This document shows positions 50,208-59,807 of a stretch of 64,000 nt of DNA, piece by piece. The stretch is taken from assembly GCF_034676725.1 (NCBI RefSeq), contig NZ_JAUCBR010000004.1, positions 1,999,501-2,063,500 of the forward strand. Direction: 5' to 3'. The stretch comes from Denitromonas sp. (GTDB lineage: Bacteria > Pseudomonadota > Gammaproteobacteria > Burkholderiales > Rhodocyclaceae). Made by a program: the position numbers and the translations under genes. Position 1 is the first letter of the stretch; the number at the start of each line of letters is the position of its first letter. The notes below the pieces were generated by a model. That model made no database searches, had not been told where the DNA came from, and was given only the letters and a program-made list of their open reading frames with translations.

Positions 50208-53200
50208 ATGACCGATCTGAGCGTCGCCAAGAAGCTGCAACCCTACAAGCCGAAAAACAAGGTGCGCTTCGTCACTGCCGCGTCCCTGTTCGATGGCCAC
50301 GACGCCTCGATCAACATCATGCGGCGGATTCTGCAATCTTCGGGCGCCGAAGTCATCCACCTGGGCCACAACCGCTCGGTGGGCGAGATCGTCAATGCCG
50401 CGCTGCAGGAAGACGTGCAGGGCATCGCCATCACCAGCTACCAGGGTGGCCATGTCGAGTTCTTCAAATACATGATCGACCTGCTCAAGGCCAACGGCGG
50501 CGAGAACATCAAGGTCTTTGGCGGCGGCGGCGGCGTGATCGTGCCGAGCGAGATCAAGGAGCTGCACGAATACGGCGTGACCCGCATCTACTCGCCCGAA
50601 GACGGCGCCACGATCGGCCTGCAGGGCATGATCAACGATGTGGTCAAGACCTCGGACTACGACCTGGCGCCGATGGCGCCGGCCGCCAAGGATCTGCTCA
50701 AGCTGCTCAAGGCCGGCGACCTGCGCGCCCTCTCGCGCGCCATCACCGCGCTGGAAAACGGCGCCTACGATGCCGCCACCAAGAAGGCGCTGATCGACGC
50801 CGCGGCCAAGCTGACCGTGCCGGCGCTGGGCATCACCGGTACCGGCGGCGCGGGCAAGAGCTCGCTCACCGACGAGCTGGTGCGCCGTTTCCGGCTGGAT
50901 CAGGAAGACAAGCTGAAGCTGGCGGTGATCTCCATCGACCCCTCGCGCAAGCGCACCGGCGGTGCGCTGCTGGGCGACCGCATCCGCATGAACGCCATCG
51001 AGCACGAGAACATCTACATGCGCTCGCTGGCCACCCGCGACACCGGCGCCGAGGTGTCTGCCGCGCTGCCCGAAGTCATCGCCGCCTGCAAGCTGGCCGG
51101 CTTTGATCTGGTGGTGGTCGAGACCTCCGGCATCGGCCAGGGCGACGCGGCCATCGTGCCGTTTGTGGACAAGTCGCTGTATGTGATGACCCCCGAATTC
51201 GGCGCCGCCAGCCAGCTGGAGAAGATCGACATGCTCGACTTCGCCGACTTCGTGGCCATCAACAAGTTCGACCGCAAGGGCGCCGAGGACGCGCTGCGCG
51301 ATGTGCGCAAGCAATACCAGCGCAACCGCGAAGCCTTCAGCACGCCGACCGAGCAGATGCCGGTGTTCGGCACCATGGCCGCGCGCTTCAACGACGACGG
51401 CGTGACCGCGCTGTACCAGGCGATTCTGCCGAGCCTGATCGAGGCCGGCCTCAAGACCAAGCCGGGCAAGCTGCCGGTGGTGAGTGTGCGGGCCTCCTCC
51501 AAGGGCCGCGCCATCGTGCCGGCCGAGCGCATCCGCTACCTGGCCGAGATCGCCGAGACCGTGCGCGACTACCACAAGCACACCGGCCAGCAAGTGCGCG
51601 TGGCGCGCGAGCGCCAGTCGCTGCGCACCGCCAAGGCCTTGTTCGAACAGTGCGGCAAGCCCGCCACCCACTTTGACGAGCTGATCAACTGGAAGGACGG
51701 CGAGCTCACCCCGGCGGCGCGCAAGCTGCTCGAACAGTGGCCGACCGAGAAGGCGCTGTACGCCAAAGACGAATACGTGGTGAAGATCCGCGACAAGGAG
51801 ATCCGCACCCAGCTCACCCGCCAGTCGCTCTCCGGCACCAAGATCCGCAAGGTGTCGCTGCCCAATTTCGAGGACGACGGCGAGACCCTGCGCTTCCTGA
51901 TGAAGGAAAACGTGCCCGGCGCCTTCCCCTACACCGCCGGCGTGTTCGCCTTCAAGCGCGAGGGCGAGGACCCGACGCGCATGTTTGCCGGCGAGGGCGA
52001 TGCCTTCCGCACCAACCGCCGCTTCAAGCGCGTCTCCGAAGGCATGCCGGCGCACCGTCTGTCGACCGCCTTCGACTCGGTCACGCTGTATGGCTGCGAC
52101 CCCGATCCGCGTCCGGACATCTACGGCAAGATCGGTAACTCGGGCGTCTCCATCGCCACGCTCGACGACATGAAGGTGCTCTACGACGGCTTTGACCTGT
52201 GCGCGCCGACCACCTCGGTGTCGATGACCATCAACGGCCCGGCGCCCTTCATCCTGGCCTTCTACTTCAATACCGCGCTCGACCAGCAGATCGCCAAGTT
52301 CAAGGCCGACAACGGCCGTGAGCCGACCGAAGACGAGCACGCCAAGATCAAGGCCTGGACGCTGTCGACCGTGCGCGGCACGGTGCAGGCCGACATCCTG
52401 AAAGAAGACCAGGGCCAGAACACCTGCATCTTCTCGACCGAGTTCGCGCTCAAGATGATGGGCGACATCCAGGAGTACTTTGTGCACCACAAGGTGCAGA
52501 ACTTCTACTCGGTGTCGATCTCCGGCTATCACATCGCCGAAGCCGGCGCGAACCCGATCAGCCAGCTCGCCTTCACGCTGTCGAATGGCTTTACCTACGT
52601 GGAAAGCTACCTCGCGCGCGGCATGCACATTGATGATTTCGCGCCCAACCTGAGCTTCTTCTTCAGCAACGGCATGGACCCGGAATACACCGTGATCGGC
52701 CGCGTGGCGCGCCGCATCTGGGCGGTGGCGATGAAGAACAAGTACGGCGCCAACGAGCGCAGCCAGAAGCTCAAGTACCACATCCAGACCTCCGGCCGTT
52801 CGCTGCACGCGCAGGAGATGGACTTCAACGACATCCGCACCACGCTGCAGGCGCTGATCGCCATCTACGACAACTGCAACTCGCTGCACACCAACGCCTA
52901 CGACGAGGCGATCACCACGCCCACCGAGGAATCCGTGCGCCGCGCCATGGCCATCCAGCTCATCATCAACCGCGAGTGGGGCCTGGCCAACAACGAGAAC
53001 CCCAACCAGGGCGCCTTCATCATCGACGAGCTCACCGATCTGGTCGAAGAAGCGGTGCTGCGCGAGTTCGAGGCCATCAGCGAGCGCGGTGGCGTGCTCG
53101 GCGCCATGGAAACCGGCTACCAGCGCGGCAAGATCCAGGAAGAGTCGCTCTACTACGAGCACAAGAAGCACGACGGCTCCTACCCGATCATCGGCGTCAA

Positions 53201-53471
53201 CACCTTCCTCAATCCCAAGGGCTCGGCCCAGCAGGAAATCGAGCTCGCTCGCTCCACCGAGGAAGAAAAGCAGAGCCAGCTCAAGCGCCTGGCCGACTTC
53301 CAGGCCCGCAACAAGGGCGAGTCCGACAAGTGGCTGGCCAAGCTGCGCCAGACCGTGATCGAGAACGGCAACGTCTTCGAGGTGCTGGTCGATGCCGTGC
53401 GCTACTGCTCGCTCGGCCAGATCACCACCACGCTGTACGAGGTCGGTGGCCAGTACCGGCGCAGCATGTAA
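50208..53471 (+). CDS. icmF: Fused isobutyryl-CoA mutase IcmF
   Basis: A 1087-residue fusion that joins a B12 mutase with its own G-protein chaperone. Order: B12 domain (about 20-150, lower ligand His in FDGHDASINIM), MeaB-like GTPase (about 200-500, Walker A GTGGAGKSS, G4 motif NKFD), and the TIM-barrel mutase (about 540-1087, SISGYHIAEAGANPISQLAF). It interconverts isobutyryl-CoA and n-butyryl-CoA, though some relatives act on pivalyl- or isovaleryl-CoA. The length fits the family (about 1090). It is divergent from an AraC regulator. A GGGAGAG-type site precedes the ATG at 50208. Confidence 0.95.
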   Translation: MTDLSVAKKLQPYKPKNKVRFVTAASLFDGHDASINIMRRILQSSGAEVIHLGHNRSVGEIVNAALQEDVQGIAITSYQGGHVEFFKYMIDLLKANGGENIKVFGGGGGVIVPSEIKELHEYGVTRIYSPEDGATIGLQGMINDVVKTSDYDLAPMAPAAKDLLKLLKAGDLRALSRAITALENGAYDAATKKALIDAAAKLTVPALGITGTGGAGKSSLTDELVRRFRLDQEDKLKLAVISIDPSRKRTGGALLGDRIRMNAIEHENIYMRSLATRDTGAEVSAALPEVIAACKLAGFDLVVVETSGIGQGDAAIVPFVDKSLYVMTPEFGAASQLEKIDMLDFADFVAINKFDRKGAEDALRDVRKQYQRNREAFSTPTEQMPVFGTMAARFNDDGVTALYQAILPSLIEAGLKTKPGKLPVVSVRASSKGRAIVPAERIRYLAEIAETVRDYHKHTGQQVRVARERQSLRTAKALFEQCGKPATHFDELINWKDGELTPAARKLLEQWPTEKALYAKDEYVVKIRDKEIRTQLTRQSLSGTKIRKVSLPNFEDDGETLRFLMKENVPGAFPYTAGVFAFKREGEDPTRMFAGEGDAFRTNRRFKRVSEGMPAHRLSTAFDSVTLYGCDPDPRPDIYGKIGNSGVSIATLDDMKVLYDGFDLCAPTTSVSMTINGPAPFILAFYFNTALDQQIAKFKADNGREPTEDEHAKIKAWTLSTVRGTVQADILKEDQGQNTCIFSTEFALKMMGDIQEYFVHHKVQNFYSVSISGYHIAEAGANPISQLAFTLSNGFTYVESYLARGMHIDDFAPNLSFFFSNGMDPEYTVIGRVARRIWAVAMKNKYGANERSQKLKYHIQTSGRSLHAQEMDFNDIRTTLQALIAIYDNCNSLHTNAYDEAITTPTEESVRRAMAIQLIINREWGLANNENPNQGAFIIDELTDLVEEAVLREFEAISERGGVLGAMETGYQRGKIQEESLYYEHKKHDGSYPIIGVNTFLNPKGSAQQEIELARSTEEEKQSQLKRLADFQARNKGESDKWLAKLRQTVIENGNVFEVLVDAVRYCSLGQITTTLYEVGGQYRRSM

Positions 53472-53548
53472 GCCAGGGCGGCGCCGTGCCGTATGTCGGC
53501 GCCCGGAATCTTTTGGGTGGGTCGGAAGGTCTATTTTGTTGACGACTC

Positions 53549-53566
53549 GGCCGGGCATGCCCGGCC
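53549..53566. promoter_or_regulatory. 18-base palindrome GGCCGGGCATGCCCGGCC upstream of a small gene
   Basis: A perfect 18-base palindrome, extended by ACGAC/GTCGT arms into a longer hairpin, lies about 40 bases before the small gene at 53607 and 78 bases past icmF. With no T run it is not a clear terminator; an operator or mRNA hairpin is possible. Confidence 0.4.
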
Positions 53567-53606
53567 CGTCGTGGACGCCCCACCCAGAACTGACCGGGAG
53601 GCCATC

Positions 53607-53807
53607 ATGACCAAAACCGTAACCGGTGATTTCCGTACGGAAGATGCAATGCGCAACGCCATGGACGATCTGCTGTCCGTCGGCATTCCGCGCGAGAAGC
53701 TCTTCATGGATACCGACCACATGCAGCTCAAGGTGCTGACGCCGGATGTCACGGCGCGCGAGGTGAACGAGATCCTGATGCGTCACCAGCCCGTCAAACT
53801 GCACTGA
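53607..53807 (+). CDS. Conserved small protein of unknown function
   Basis: A 66-residue protein without a signal peptide or membrane segment (starts MTKTVTGDFRTEDAMRNAMD). The sequence alternates strand and helix as in a small ferredoxin-like or ACT-like fold: DAMRNAMDDLLSVGIPREKLFMD and DVTAREVNEILMRHQ. I do not recognise a named family. A GGGAGG site lies before the ATG, and a strong terminator follows, so it is a real single-gene unit. The upstream palindrome may regulate it. Confidence 0.65.
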   Translation: MTKTVTGDFRTEDAMRNAMDDLLSVGIPREKLFMDTDHMQLKVLTPDVTAREVNEILMRHQPVKLH

Positions 53808-53841
53808 TGCGACTGCCCGCCGTCGCAGCGACGGCATGAGA

Positions 53842-53868
53842 AGCCGAGGCCTGGTGCCTCGGCTTTTT
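53842..53868 (+). terminator. Intrinsic terminator after the small gene
   Basis: AGCCGAGGC and GCCTCGGCT pair around a four-base loop and are followed by TTTTT. Confidence 0.85.
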
Positions 53869-53932
53869 CATGTCCGCGTGCCGCGGCCCGCGCGATGGTG
53901 GCGGGCGTGCGGATCAAGGTAAGCTGGCAACG

Positions 53933-55174
53933 ATGCTCAATCCCTACCTCACCGTCACCACGATCATTGCCGGCGTGGTCCTGCTGCAGGCGGCCAGCGG
54001 CTTGCTGCTGGTCTTGCTGCCGCTGCGCATGTCGGCCGAGCAGTTCTCGGTGCAGATGATCGGCTGGGTGGCGGCGGCGCATGGCGCGGGTTTCCTGCTC
54101 GGCTGCGCCGTCATTGGCCGTTTCATCGCAGCGGTGGGGCATGTGCGGGCCTTTGCCGCGCTGGCGGCGACGCTGGCGGTGGTGGCGCTGGCCTTTGCCG
54201 CGTTTCGTGCGCCGGAAGCCTGGATCGGCCTGCGCCTGGTCGGCGGGGCGTGTTTCGCCGGCTTGTTCACGGTGGCCGAGAGCTGGATTGCCGACCGCAC
54301 CCCTCCGTCCCTGCGAGGGCGGGTGCTTGGCTTTTATACCGTGTGCTCCAAGGCCGCGCTGGTGGTCGCGCCGCTGTTCCTCGGCGCCATGGCCCTGGAC
54401 GGGGCGTGGGCGTTCATGCTGGTCAGCGCCCTGTGCTCGCTGTCGCTGCTGCCGGTGACCACGACCCGCAGCGCCAGCCCGGGCGTGTCGGCCTTCAGCA
54501 CCCTGGGCGTGCGCGAACTGTACCGGCTGGCGCCAGTCGGTCTGGTGGGGTGTTTGACGGTGGGCCTGATCAATGCGCCGGTGCTGTCGCTGGCCTCGGT
54601 CTATGGCGAGGGGATCGGGCTCGACCTGGGGCATATCGTGTGGCTGTTTCCGGTACTGCAGCTGGGCAGTCTGGTGCTGCAGTGGCCGCTGGGCCGGTGG
54701 TCGGATCGCGGCGACCGGCGCCGGATGATCGCTGCCTTGAACGGCATCGTGGCGGTCGTCGCCGTGCTGCTATGGGGGCTCGGTACGCCGTCGGTCCTGG
54801 TCCTCATGCCGCTGCTGTTCCTGCTCGGCGGGGCCGCGCTCTCCATCTACGCCATCTGTGTCGCGCACGCGGGCGACCATGCACAACCGGCGCAGATGGT
54901 CCCGCTGGTCAGCAGCCTGCTGATGGTGTGGGGAGTGGGCGCGGTGATCGGGCCGGCGCTGGCGGCGGCGGTGATGCAGTGGCTGGGCGCCGAAGGCCTG
55001 TTCCTTTACGTGGCCGCGGTGGCGGCGCCGTTTGCCGTCTTTGTGCGCTGGCGCATCACCCGGCGGGCGGCCGTGCCCGACGACGCGCATGTGCACTTCG
55101 TCAATCTGCCGGCCACCTCGCCGGTGGCGGCCGAACTCGGGGCGGCCGAGGCGCTCGCCGAAAGGAAGGACTAA
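53933..55174 (+). CDS. Major facilitator superfamily transporter (YcaD-like)
   Basis: A 413-residue MFS permease with about twelve helices. The block AESWIADRTPPSLRGRVLGFY near residue 125 and GRWSDRGDRRRMIAAL in the second half are typical of the YcaD-type MFS group. The C-terminal tail (about 380-413) is soluble. The ATG at 53933 sits after a short run of GC-rich sequence and has a weak ribosome site. Substrate unknown. It converges on the AraC gene that follows. Confidence 0.82.
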   Translation: MLNPYLTVTTIIAGVVLLQAASGLLLVLLPLRMSAEQFSVQMIGWVAAAHGAGFLLGCAVIGRFIAAVGHVRAFAALAATLAVVALAFAAFRAPEAWIGLRLVGGACFAGLFTVAESWIADRTPPSLRGRVLGFYTVCSKAALVVAPLFLGAMALDGAWAFMLVSALCSLSLLPVTTTRSASPGVSAFSTLGVRELYRLAPVGLVGCLTVGLINAPVLSLASVYGEGIGLDLGHIVWLFPVLQLGSLVLQWPLGRWSDRGDRRRMIAALNGIVAVVAVLLWGLGTPSVLVLMPLLFLLGGAALSIYAICVAHAGDHAQPAQMVPLVSSLLMVWGVGAVIGPALAAAVMQWLGAEGLFLYVAAVAAPFAVFVRWRITRRAAVPDDAHVHFVNLPATSPVAAELGAAEALAERKD

Positions 55175-55202
55175 AGCCGTCCCGGGATGTGCCGCGCGCC
55201 GC

Positions 55203-56060
55203 TCAGGGCGCTGTGCGGGCGGCGGCGCGCAGGCGTGTCGGCGGTTGGCCCATGGCGGCCTTGAACATGGCCGTGAAGGCGCTCTCGCTGGCGTAGCCGC
55301 TGGCCGCCGCCACTTCGCTGACCGGCGTGCCGCGCGCGAGCAGCGGCAGGGCGTGGGACAGCACCACCAGCTGGCGCCACTGGCGGAAGCTGGTGCCCAG
55401 CTCCTCGCGGAACAGGCGCGCCAGCGTGCGCTCGCTGGCGCCGCTGTGGCCGGCCCACTCGGCCAGCGTGGTGTGATGCGCTGGTGAGCGCATCATCGCC
55501 TCGCACAGGGCACGCAGCCGGCGGTCGCCGTGGCGTGGGTCGGGCATCGGCACGGCCAGCGCCTGTGTGGCAGCGTCGGTCATCTCGGCCAGCAACAGGG
55601 TGTCGAGCGCCCGCTGGCGTTCGGCCGAGTCGGCATGGGTGTCCAGCGCCAGCGTCAGTACCAGCTCGCGCATCAGGGCGGACACCACCAGCACGCGGGG
55701 GCGTTGCCAGTGCGGCGGGATGACGGCCGGGTCGAAATACAGGGTGTACAGCTGTGCGTCCTCGAGGATCGTCACCGCATGTGAGGCGCCCGGCGGAACC
55801 CACATGGCGCGCGAGGGCGGGATGATGGCGGTCAGGCTGCAGACCCGGTCGCGCGTCGTGCCGTCGGCCGGCGCGGCGACGGTCACCTGCAGCAGACCGC
55901 GGGCGCAATAGGCCAGTTGCCCCCACGGGTGGTGATGCGGCTCGACCTGTACATCGTTACCCAAAGTGCGGGCGCGAGTGCGCACCGGCCGCGCGGGGGT
56001 CGGTGCGAAAGGATCGGTGTTGCCCACCGGAATGGCATGGCGGGGGCTGCGGCGATTCAT
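55203..56060 (-). CDS. AraC family regulator with cupin sensor domain
   Basis: A 285-residue regulator with an N-terminal cupin-type AraC-binding domain (about 35-175, with VEPHHHPWGQLAYCARG supplying possible metal His) and C-terminal helix-turn-helix pair (about 190-275, SERTLARLFREELGTSFRQW and VSEVAAASGYASESAFTAMF). It is divergent from the MFS gene at 56154 across 93 bases, the usual layout for a regulator and its exporter. Effector unknown. Confidence 0.85.
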   Translation of the reverse strand: MNRRSPRHAIPVGNTDPFAPTPARPVRTRARTLGNDVQVEPHHHPWGQLAYCARGLLQVTVAAPADGTTRDRVCSLTAIIPPSRAMWVPPGASHAVTILEDAQLYTLYFDPAVIPPHWQRPRVLVVSALMRELVLTLALDTHADSAERQRALDTLLLAEMTDAATQALAVPMPDPRHGDRRLRALCEAMMRSPAHHTTLAEWAGHSGASERTLARLFREELGTSFRQWRQLVVLSHALPLLARGTPVSEVAAASGYASESAFTAMFKAAMGQPPTRLRAAARTAP

Positions 56061-56153
56061 GGGAGCGGGCGTCAGTCGGGTTGGCGGATTTTCGATGAAT
56101 CTTGTCGGATTGTCGCAAACAGGCGCGGGCGTGCAAAACGTACCATCATCGGC

Positions 56154-57365
56154 ATGACAACCACAACGCTCGATGCCGCCCCCCCGACCCCCTCGCTCAG
56201 GCAGGACGCCAGTGTCATCGGCCTGGTGGGCCTGGCGCACGGGATTTCGCATTTCTCGCACCTGCTGCTGGCGCCTTTGTTTCCGGTTTTCATCCGCGAG
56301 TTCGGCCTGAGCTTCTCGGATGTCGGCCTGTTGATGAGTCTGTTCTTCGTGGTCTCGGGTGCCGGCCAGGCGCTGGCGGGTTTCGTGGTGGACCGCTTCG
56401 GCGCGCGGCCGGTGCTGTTTGCAGCGATCTCGCTGTTCCTGCTGGCGGCGCTGGTGGCCAGCCAGGCGACGGGCTATGGCGGCCTGATGGTGGTGGCCGC
56501 GCTCGCCGGACTGGGCAACGCGCCCTTCCACCCGGCCGATTTCACCATCCTCAACCAGCGGGTGTCGACGGCCCGGCTCGGCCACGCCTTCAGCGCCCAC
56601 GGGCTGACCGGCAACCTCGGCTGGGCGCTGGCGCCGGCCTTCCTGGTCGGCATTTCGGCGCTCGCCGACTGGCGGACCGCCTATCTGTGCGCGGCGCTGC
56701 TGTATGCGTCGGTGCTCGCCGTGCTGGTGTGGCAGCGGGACAAGCTGCGCACCGACGTCGTGGTGCGGCATCCCGACGCGCCCCGGGGCTCGGACCTGGA
56801 TTTTCTCAAGCTGCCGGTGGTGTGGTGGTGCTTTGCCTTCTTCCTGCTATCGACCATGACGCTGGCGGTGGTGCAGAGCTTCGCGCCGTCGATCCTCAAG
56901 GCGCTGTATGGCGTCAGTGTCGAGGCGGCCACGCTGACCCTCAGCGCCTACATGCTCAGTGGTGCGCTGGGCATGCTGGTGGGCGGCTTCGTGGCCGGCC
57001 AGGCGCGCCACTGTGACCGGGTGGTGGCGCTGGCGATGAGCGGCGGTGCCGTGCTGCTGCTGGTGTGTGCCACCGGCTGGCTCGGTGGCACGGGCACCAT
57101 GGTGGCGTTGGCGGCGACCGGTTTTGCGGTCGGCATCGGCGGGCCCAGCCGCGACATGATGATCAAGCGCGCCACGCCCAAGGGCGCCACCGGCCGGGTC
57201 TACGGCACGGTCTACTCCGGGCTCGACGTCGGCTTTGCGATCTCGCCGATGGTGTTCGGCGTGTTCATGGACCAGGGCTGGTATGCCGCGACTCTGGCCG
57301 GTGCGGCGGTGGTGCTGATGGTGTCGGTGGTGGCGGCGCTCGGGGTGGGGCGGCGAACGGCGTGA
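56154..57365 (+). CDS. Major facilitator superfamily transporter (fosmidomycin-resistance-like)
   Basis: A 403-residue MFS permease with about twelve helices. Early features GLAHGISHFSHLLLAPLFPVF and GNAPFHPADFTILNQRV match the Fsr-type group of MFS exporters. The divergent AraC regulator probably controls it. The ATG at 56154 lacks a strong Shine-Dalgarno. Substrate unknown; drug or metabolite efflux is likely. Confidence 0.85.
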   Translation: MTTTTLDAAPPTPSLRQDASVIGLVGLAHGISHFSHLLLAPLFPVFIREFGLSFSDVGLLMSLFFVVSGAGQALAGFVVDRFGARPVLFAAISLFLLAALVASQATGYGGLMVVAALAGLGNAPFHPADFTILNQRVSTARLGHAFSAHGLTGNLGWALAPAFLVGISALADWRTAYLCAALLYASVLAVLVWQRDKLRTDVVVRHPDAPRGSDLDFLKLPVVWWCFAFFLLSTMTLAVVQSFAPSILKALYGVSVEAATLTLSAYMLSGALGMLVGGFVAGQARHCDRVVALAMSGGAVLLLVCATGWLGGTGTMVALAATGFAVGIGGPSRDMMIKRATPKGATGRVYGTVYSGLDVGFAISPMVFGVFMDQGWYAATLAGAAVVLMVSVVAALGVGRRTA

Positions 57366-57481
57366 GGGCCCTGAAAGGCATATGTCGAAGGACGTAATGC
57401 GCTGCAGTTGACCCTGATCGTTGATTGCGCCGGGTGGCTATGCTCTAGTTGCGGCAAGTTGGGTTTCCCGGGTCGCAATGG

Positions 57482-59146
57482 ATGGTCCGCTGGCTTAATA
57501 CATTCCGGATACGGTTGACGGTGGTGTTTGGTGGCCTGGCCCTGGTCATGGGCCTGGGGCTGGCCGTGTACGTCAACCACTTCGCCGCCGCCCGGCTGGA
57601 CGATGCGCGCGCCGAGGTGATCCGCGGCATCACCCGTTCGATCGCCGGCGCGCTGGCTGCCAACCTGGGTGAGCGCGAGCGGGAGGTGGCGCTGCTCAGT
57701 CAGTCGTCCTTCCTGATCGACGGACCGCTCGATGGCGCCGCCGTGCGCACCGCCCTCGACCGACTCAAACAGACCCATCGCCAGTACGCCTGGGTTGGCG
57801 TGGCCGATGCCGACGGCAGGGTGCGGGCTGCGGCCGATGGCGTGCTCGAGGGCGTGGACGTCAGCGCGCGGCCGTGGTTCGCCGGGGGTATGGCGGCGGT
57901 CTACCAGGGCGATGTCCACACCGCGGTGCTGCTGGCCAAGCTGCTCAAGGCTGACGATCCGGACGAGCCGCTGCGCTTCGTGGATTTTGCCGCGCCGATC
58001 CACGACCGGCAGGGGCAACTCAAGGGCGTCCTCGCCACCCACGCCCACTGGTCCTGGGTGACTGACACCATCCGGCAGTCCCTGCCGCGCACGGCCGTGC
58101 GCGATGGCATCGACGTGTTCGTGGTCGACCGCCATGGCGGCGTGCTCTACCCCTATGACAAGATCGGCAGCACACGGCTGCCCGCCGGCCTGCTGTCCGA
58201 GACCGAGGCGCTGACGATCCAGTGGGCGGACGAGGGCGCGTTCCTGACCAGCGTCCGGCGGGTGCGGAGCGATTCGGTGTCCGACCTGGGGTGGCGGGTC
58301 ATCGTCCGCCAGCCGATCGCGCGCGCACAGGCGCCGGTGCGTGCCTTGCAGCGCGAGGTGTTGCTGATCAGCGCGGTTGCGGCGGTGTGCTTGATGGGGC
58401 TGGCGTATCGTGTCGCGGTCGGGGTGAGCCGTCCGGTCGAGCGCCTGGCGACGGCGTTCCGGCGCATTGCGGCCGGTGACGAGCGCGCGTCAATTGTCTA
58501 TCGCGGTTCAGTGCGTGAGGTCCGCGAGCTGGCCGATGCGCTGCGCAGCGTGACCGACACCCTGATCGCCCGAAAGCACGAGCTGGAACAGAGCAATGCG
58601 ACGCTGGAGCACACCGTTGCCGAGCGCACGGCGCAACTGCGACTGGCCAACGAGCAGCTCTCGGCGCTGGCGCGACGCGACGCCCTGACCGGCCTCGGCA
58701 ATCGCCTCTCGGCCACGGAACACCTGCGCACCGAATACTTGCGCATGAAGCGCTCGGGGCGCGCGTATGCGGTGCTGATGGCCGATGTCGATCACTTCAA
58801 GCGGGTGAATGACCGGTTTGGCCATGAGGCGGGCGACCAGACGCTGCGGCGGGTGGCTCAAGCCCTGCAGTCGGCGGTTCGCGCCACCGATGTGGTGGCG
58901 CGCTACGGCGGCGAGGAGTTTGTCGTGGTGCTGCCGGCGACCGAGCACGCCGGGGCGGTCGCCGTGGCCGAGAAGATCCGGCAGGCGGTGGCCGCGCTGG
59001 TGGTGCCGGTCGTCGGGCAGGTGAGTCTGAGCGTTGGTCTGGCGGTTGCCCGGCCGGCGGCCGAGGACGAGCTCGAGGTGGTCGCCCGGGCAGACGATGC
59101 CCTCTACCGCGCCAAGGCGGGCGGGCGCGACCGCGTCGTTGCCTGA
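57482..59146 (+). CDS. Diguanylate cyclase with periplasmic sensor domain
   Basis: A 554-residue membrane receptor. A first helix (about residues 8-30), an extracellular dCache-like domain (about 35-285), a second helix (about 295-315), HAMP (about 316-370), coiled coil, and a GGDEF domain (about 400-550). The active loop reads RYGGEEF and the I-site RATD lies five residues before it, so the enzyme should make c-di-GMP and be feedback-inhibited. The ATG at 57482 gives a normal N-terminal helix start. The ligand is unknown; dCache domains often bind amino acids or organic acids. Confidence 0.88.
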   Translation: MVRWLNTFRIRLTVVFGGLALVMGLGLAVYVNHFAAARLDDARAEVIRGITRSIAGALAANLGEREREVALLSQSSFLIDGPLDGAAVRTALDRLKQTHRQYAWVGVADADGRVRAAADGVLEGVDVSARPWFAGGMAAVYQGDVHTAVLLAKLLKADDPDEPLRFVDFAAPIHDRQGQLKGVLATHAHWSWVTDTIRQSLPRTAVRDGIDVFVVDRHGGVLYPYDKIGSTRLPAGLLSETEALTIQWADEGAFLTSVRRVRSDSVSDLGWRVIVRQPIARAQAPVRALQREVLLISAVAAVCLMGLAYRVAVGVSRPVERLATAFRRIAAGDERASIVYRGSVREVRELADALRSVTDTLIARKHELEQSNATLEHTVAERTAQLRLANEQLSALARRDALTGLGNRLSATEHLRTEYLRMKRSGRAYAVLMADVDHFKRVNDRFGHEAGDQTLRRVAQALQSAVRATDVVARYGGEEFVVVLPATEHAGAVAVAEKIRQAVAALVVPVVGQVSLSVGLAVARPAAEDELEVVARADDALYRAKAGGRDRVVA

Positions 59147-59160
59147 GCCAGCGCGGCCCG

Positions 59161-59565
59161 TCAGACGAAGCGCACCGGCTGGCCGGCCTTGTCGAAGGCC
59201 AGGAAGCGTTCGATCTGGCCGTTCTCGATGTGCTTGACCATCAGCTCCAGCGGCTGCTGCGCCGCCTCGCTGCTGATGACCTGGCCGCGGTGGCCGTCGA
59301 GCGCGCCGACGAACACGATCTGCCAGTCGCGCCCGGTGTGCTTCGACTCTTCGACCAGGCTGTCGAAGTCGGGCACCTCGTGCTGCGCCTTGTCCACGTA
59401 CATCACCGGCGCCAGCGTGCCGCCCTGGCCCTCGGCAAAGCGCCGTGCCTCTTCCTCGGTGTGCTCGGCGGGCAGGGCGGCCGTGGCGAAAACGAACAGC
59501 AGGCGCTGCGGCTCGGCCTGCTGGGCGGCGACGGTCAGGAAGTCGTTGAAGTGCGTCAGTTCCAT
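59161..59565 (-). CDS. Conserved hypothetical protein
   Basis: A 134-residue cytoplasmic protein starting MELTHFNDFLTVAAQQAEPQ, with RLLFVFATAALP, PVMYVDKAQHEVPDFDSLVEESK and VFVGAL as conserved blocks. Relatives are often labelled ribonucleotide reductase subunit alpha in databases, but it shows none of that enzyme's motifs, so I treat it as unknown. It converges on the diguanylate cyclase gene with a 14-base gap. Confidence 0.6.
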   Translation of the reverse strand: MELTHFNDFLTVAAQQAEPQRLLFVFATAALPAEHTEEEARRFAEGQGGTLAPVMYVDKAQHEVPDFDSLVEESKHTGRDWQIVFVGALDGHRGQVISSEAAQQPLELMVKHIENGQIERFLAFDKAGQPVRFV

Positions 59566-59807
59566 GGCAGTGGGCCCTCTCGAAAAACGCGCATGGTACG
59601 CCGCGGCGCCAGGCAATTCCTTGAGCTGACAGGGGGTGTGCGGCGAAATGGCCGACCCCGCCGGCGTGTGTCGATGTGAGTGCGGCAAGCCTTCAGAAAA
59701 TCGCCTTCGCTGCCGTAGACCCGAAGCACGAACGCGCCGGTCTGGCTCAAACCGCACCGGCGCGGACCTTGTCCCCCCTCGCTTTGCGAAAGGATGTGCG
59801 CACCCCC

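Noticed and set aside
49683..53837. A minus-strand open frame of 1384 codons opposite icmF
   Set aside because: It is a shadow of GC-rich codon structure. The plus strand encodes an intact IcmF with all motifs, and the minus frame has no conserved domain except the short part shared with the AraC gene.
59161..59565. Ribonucleotide reductase subunit alpha as name for this protein
   Set aside because: At 134 residues it lacks every active-site Cys and domain of that enzyme; the name appears to be a propagated database label.
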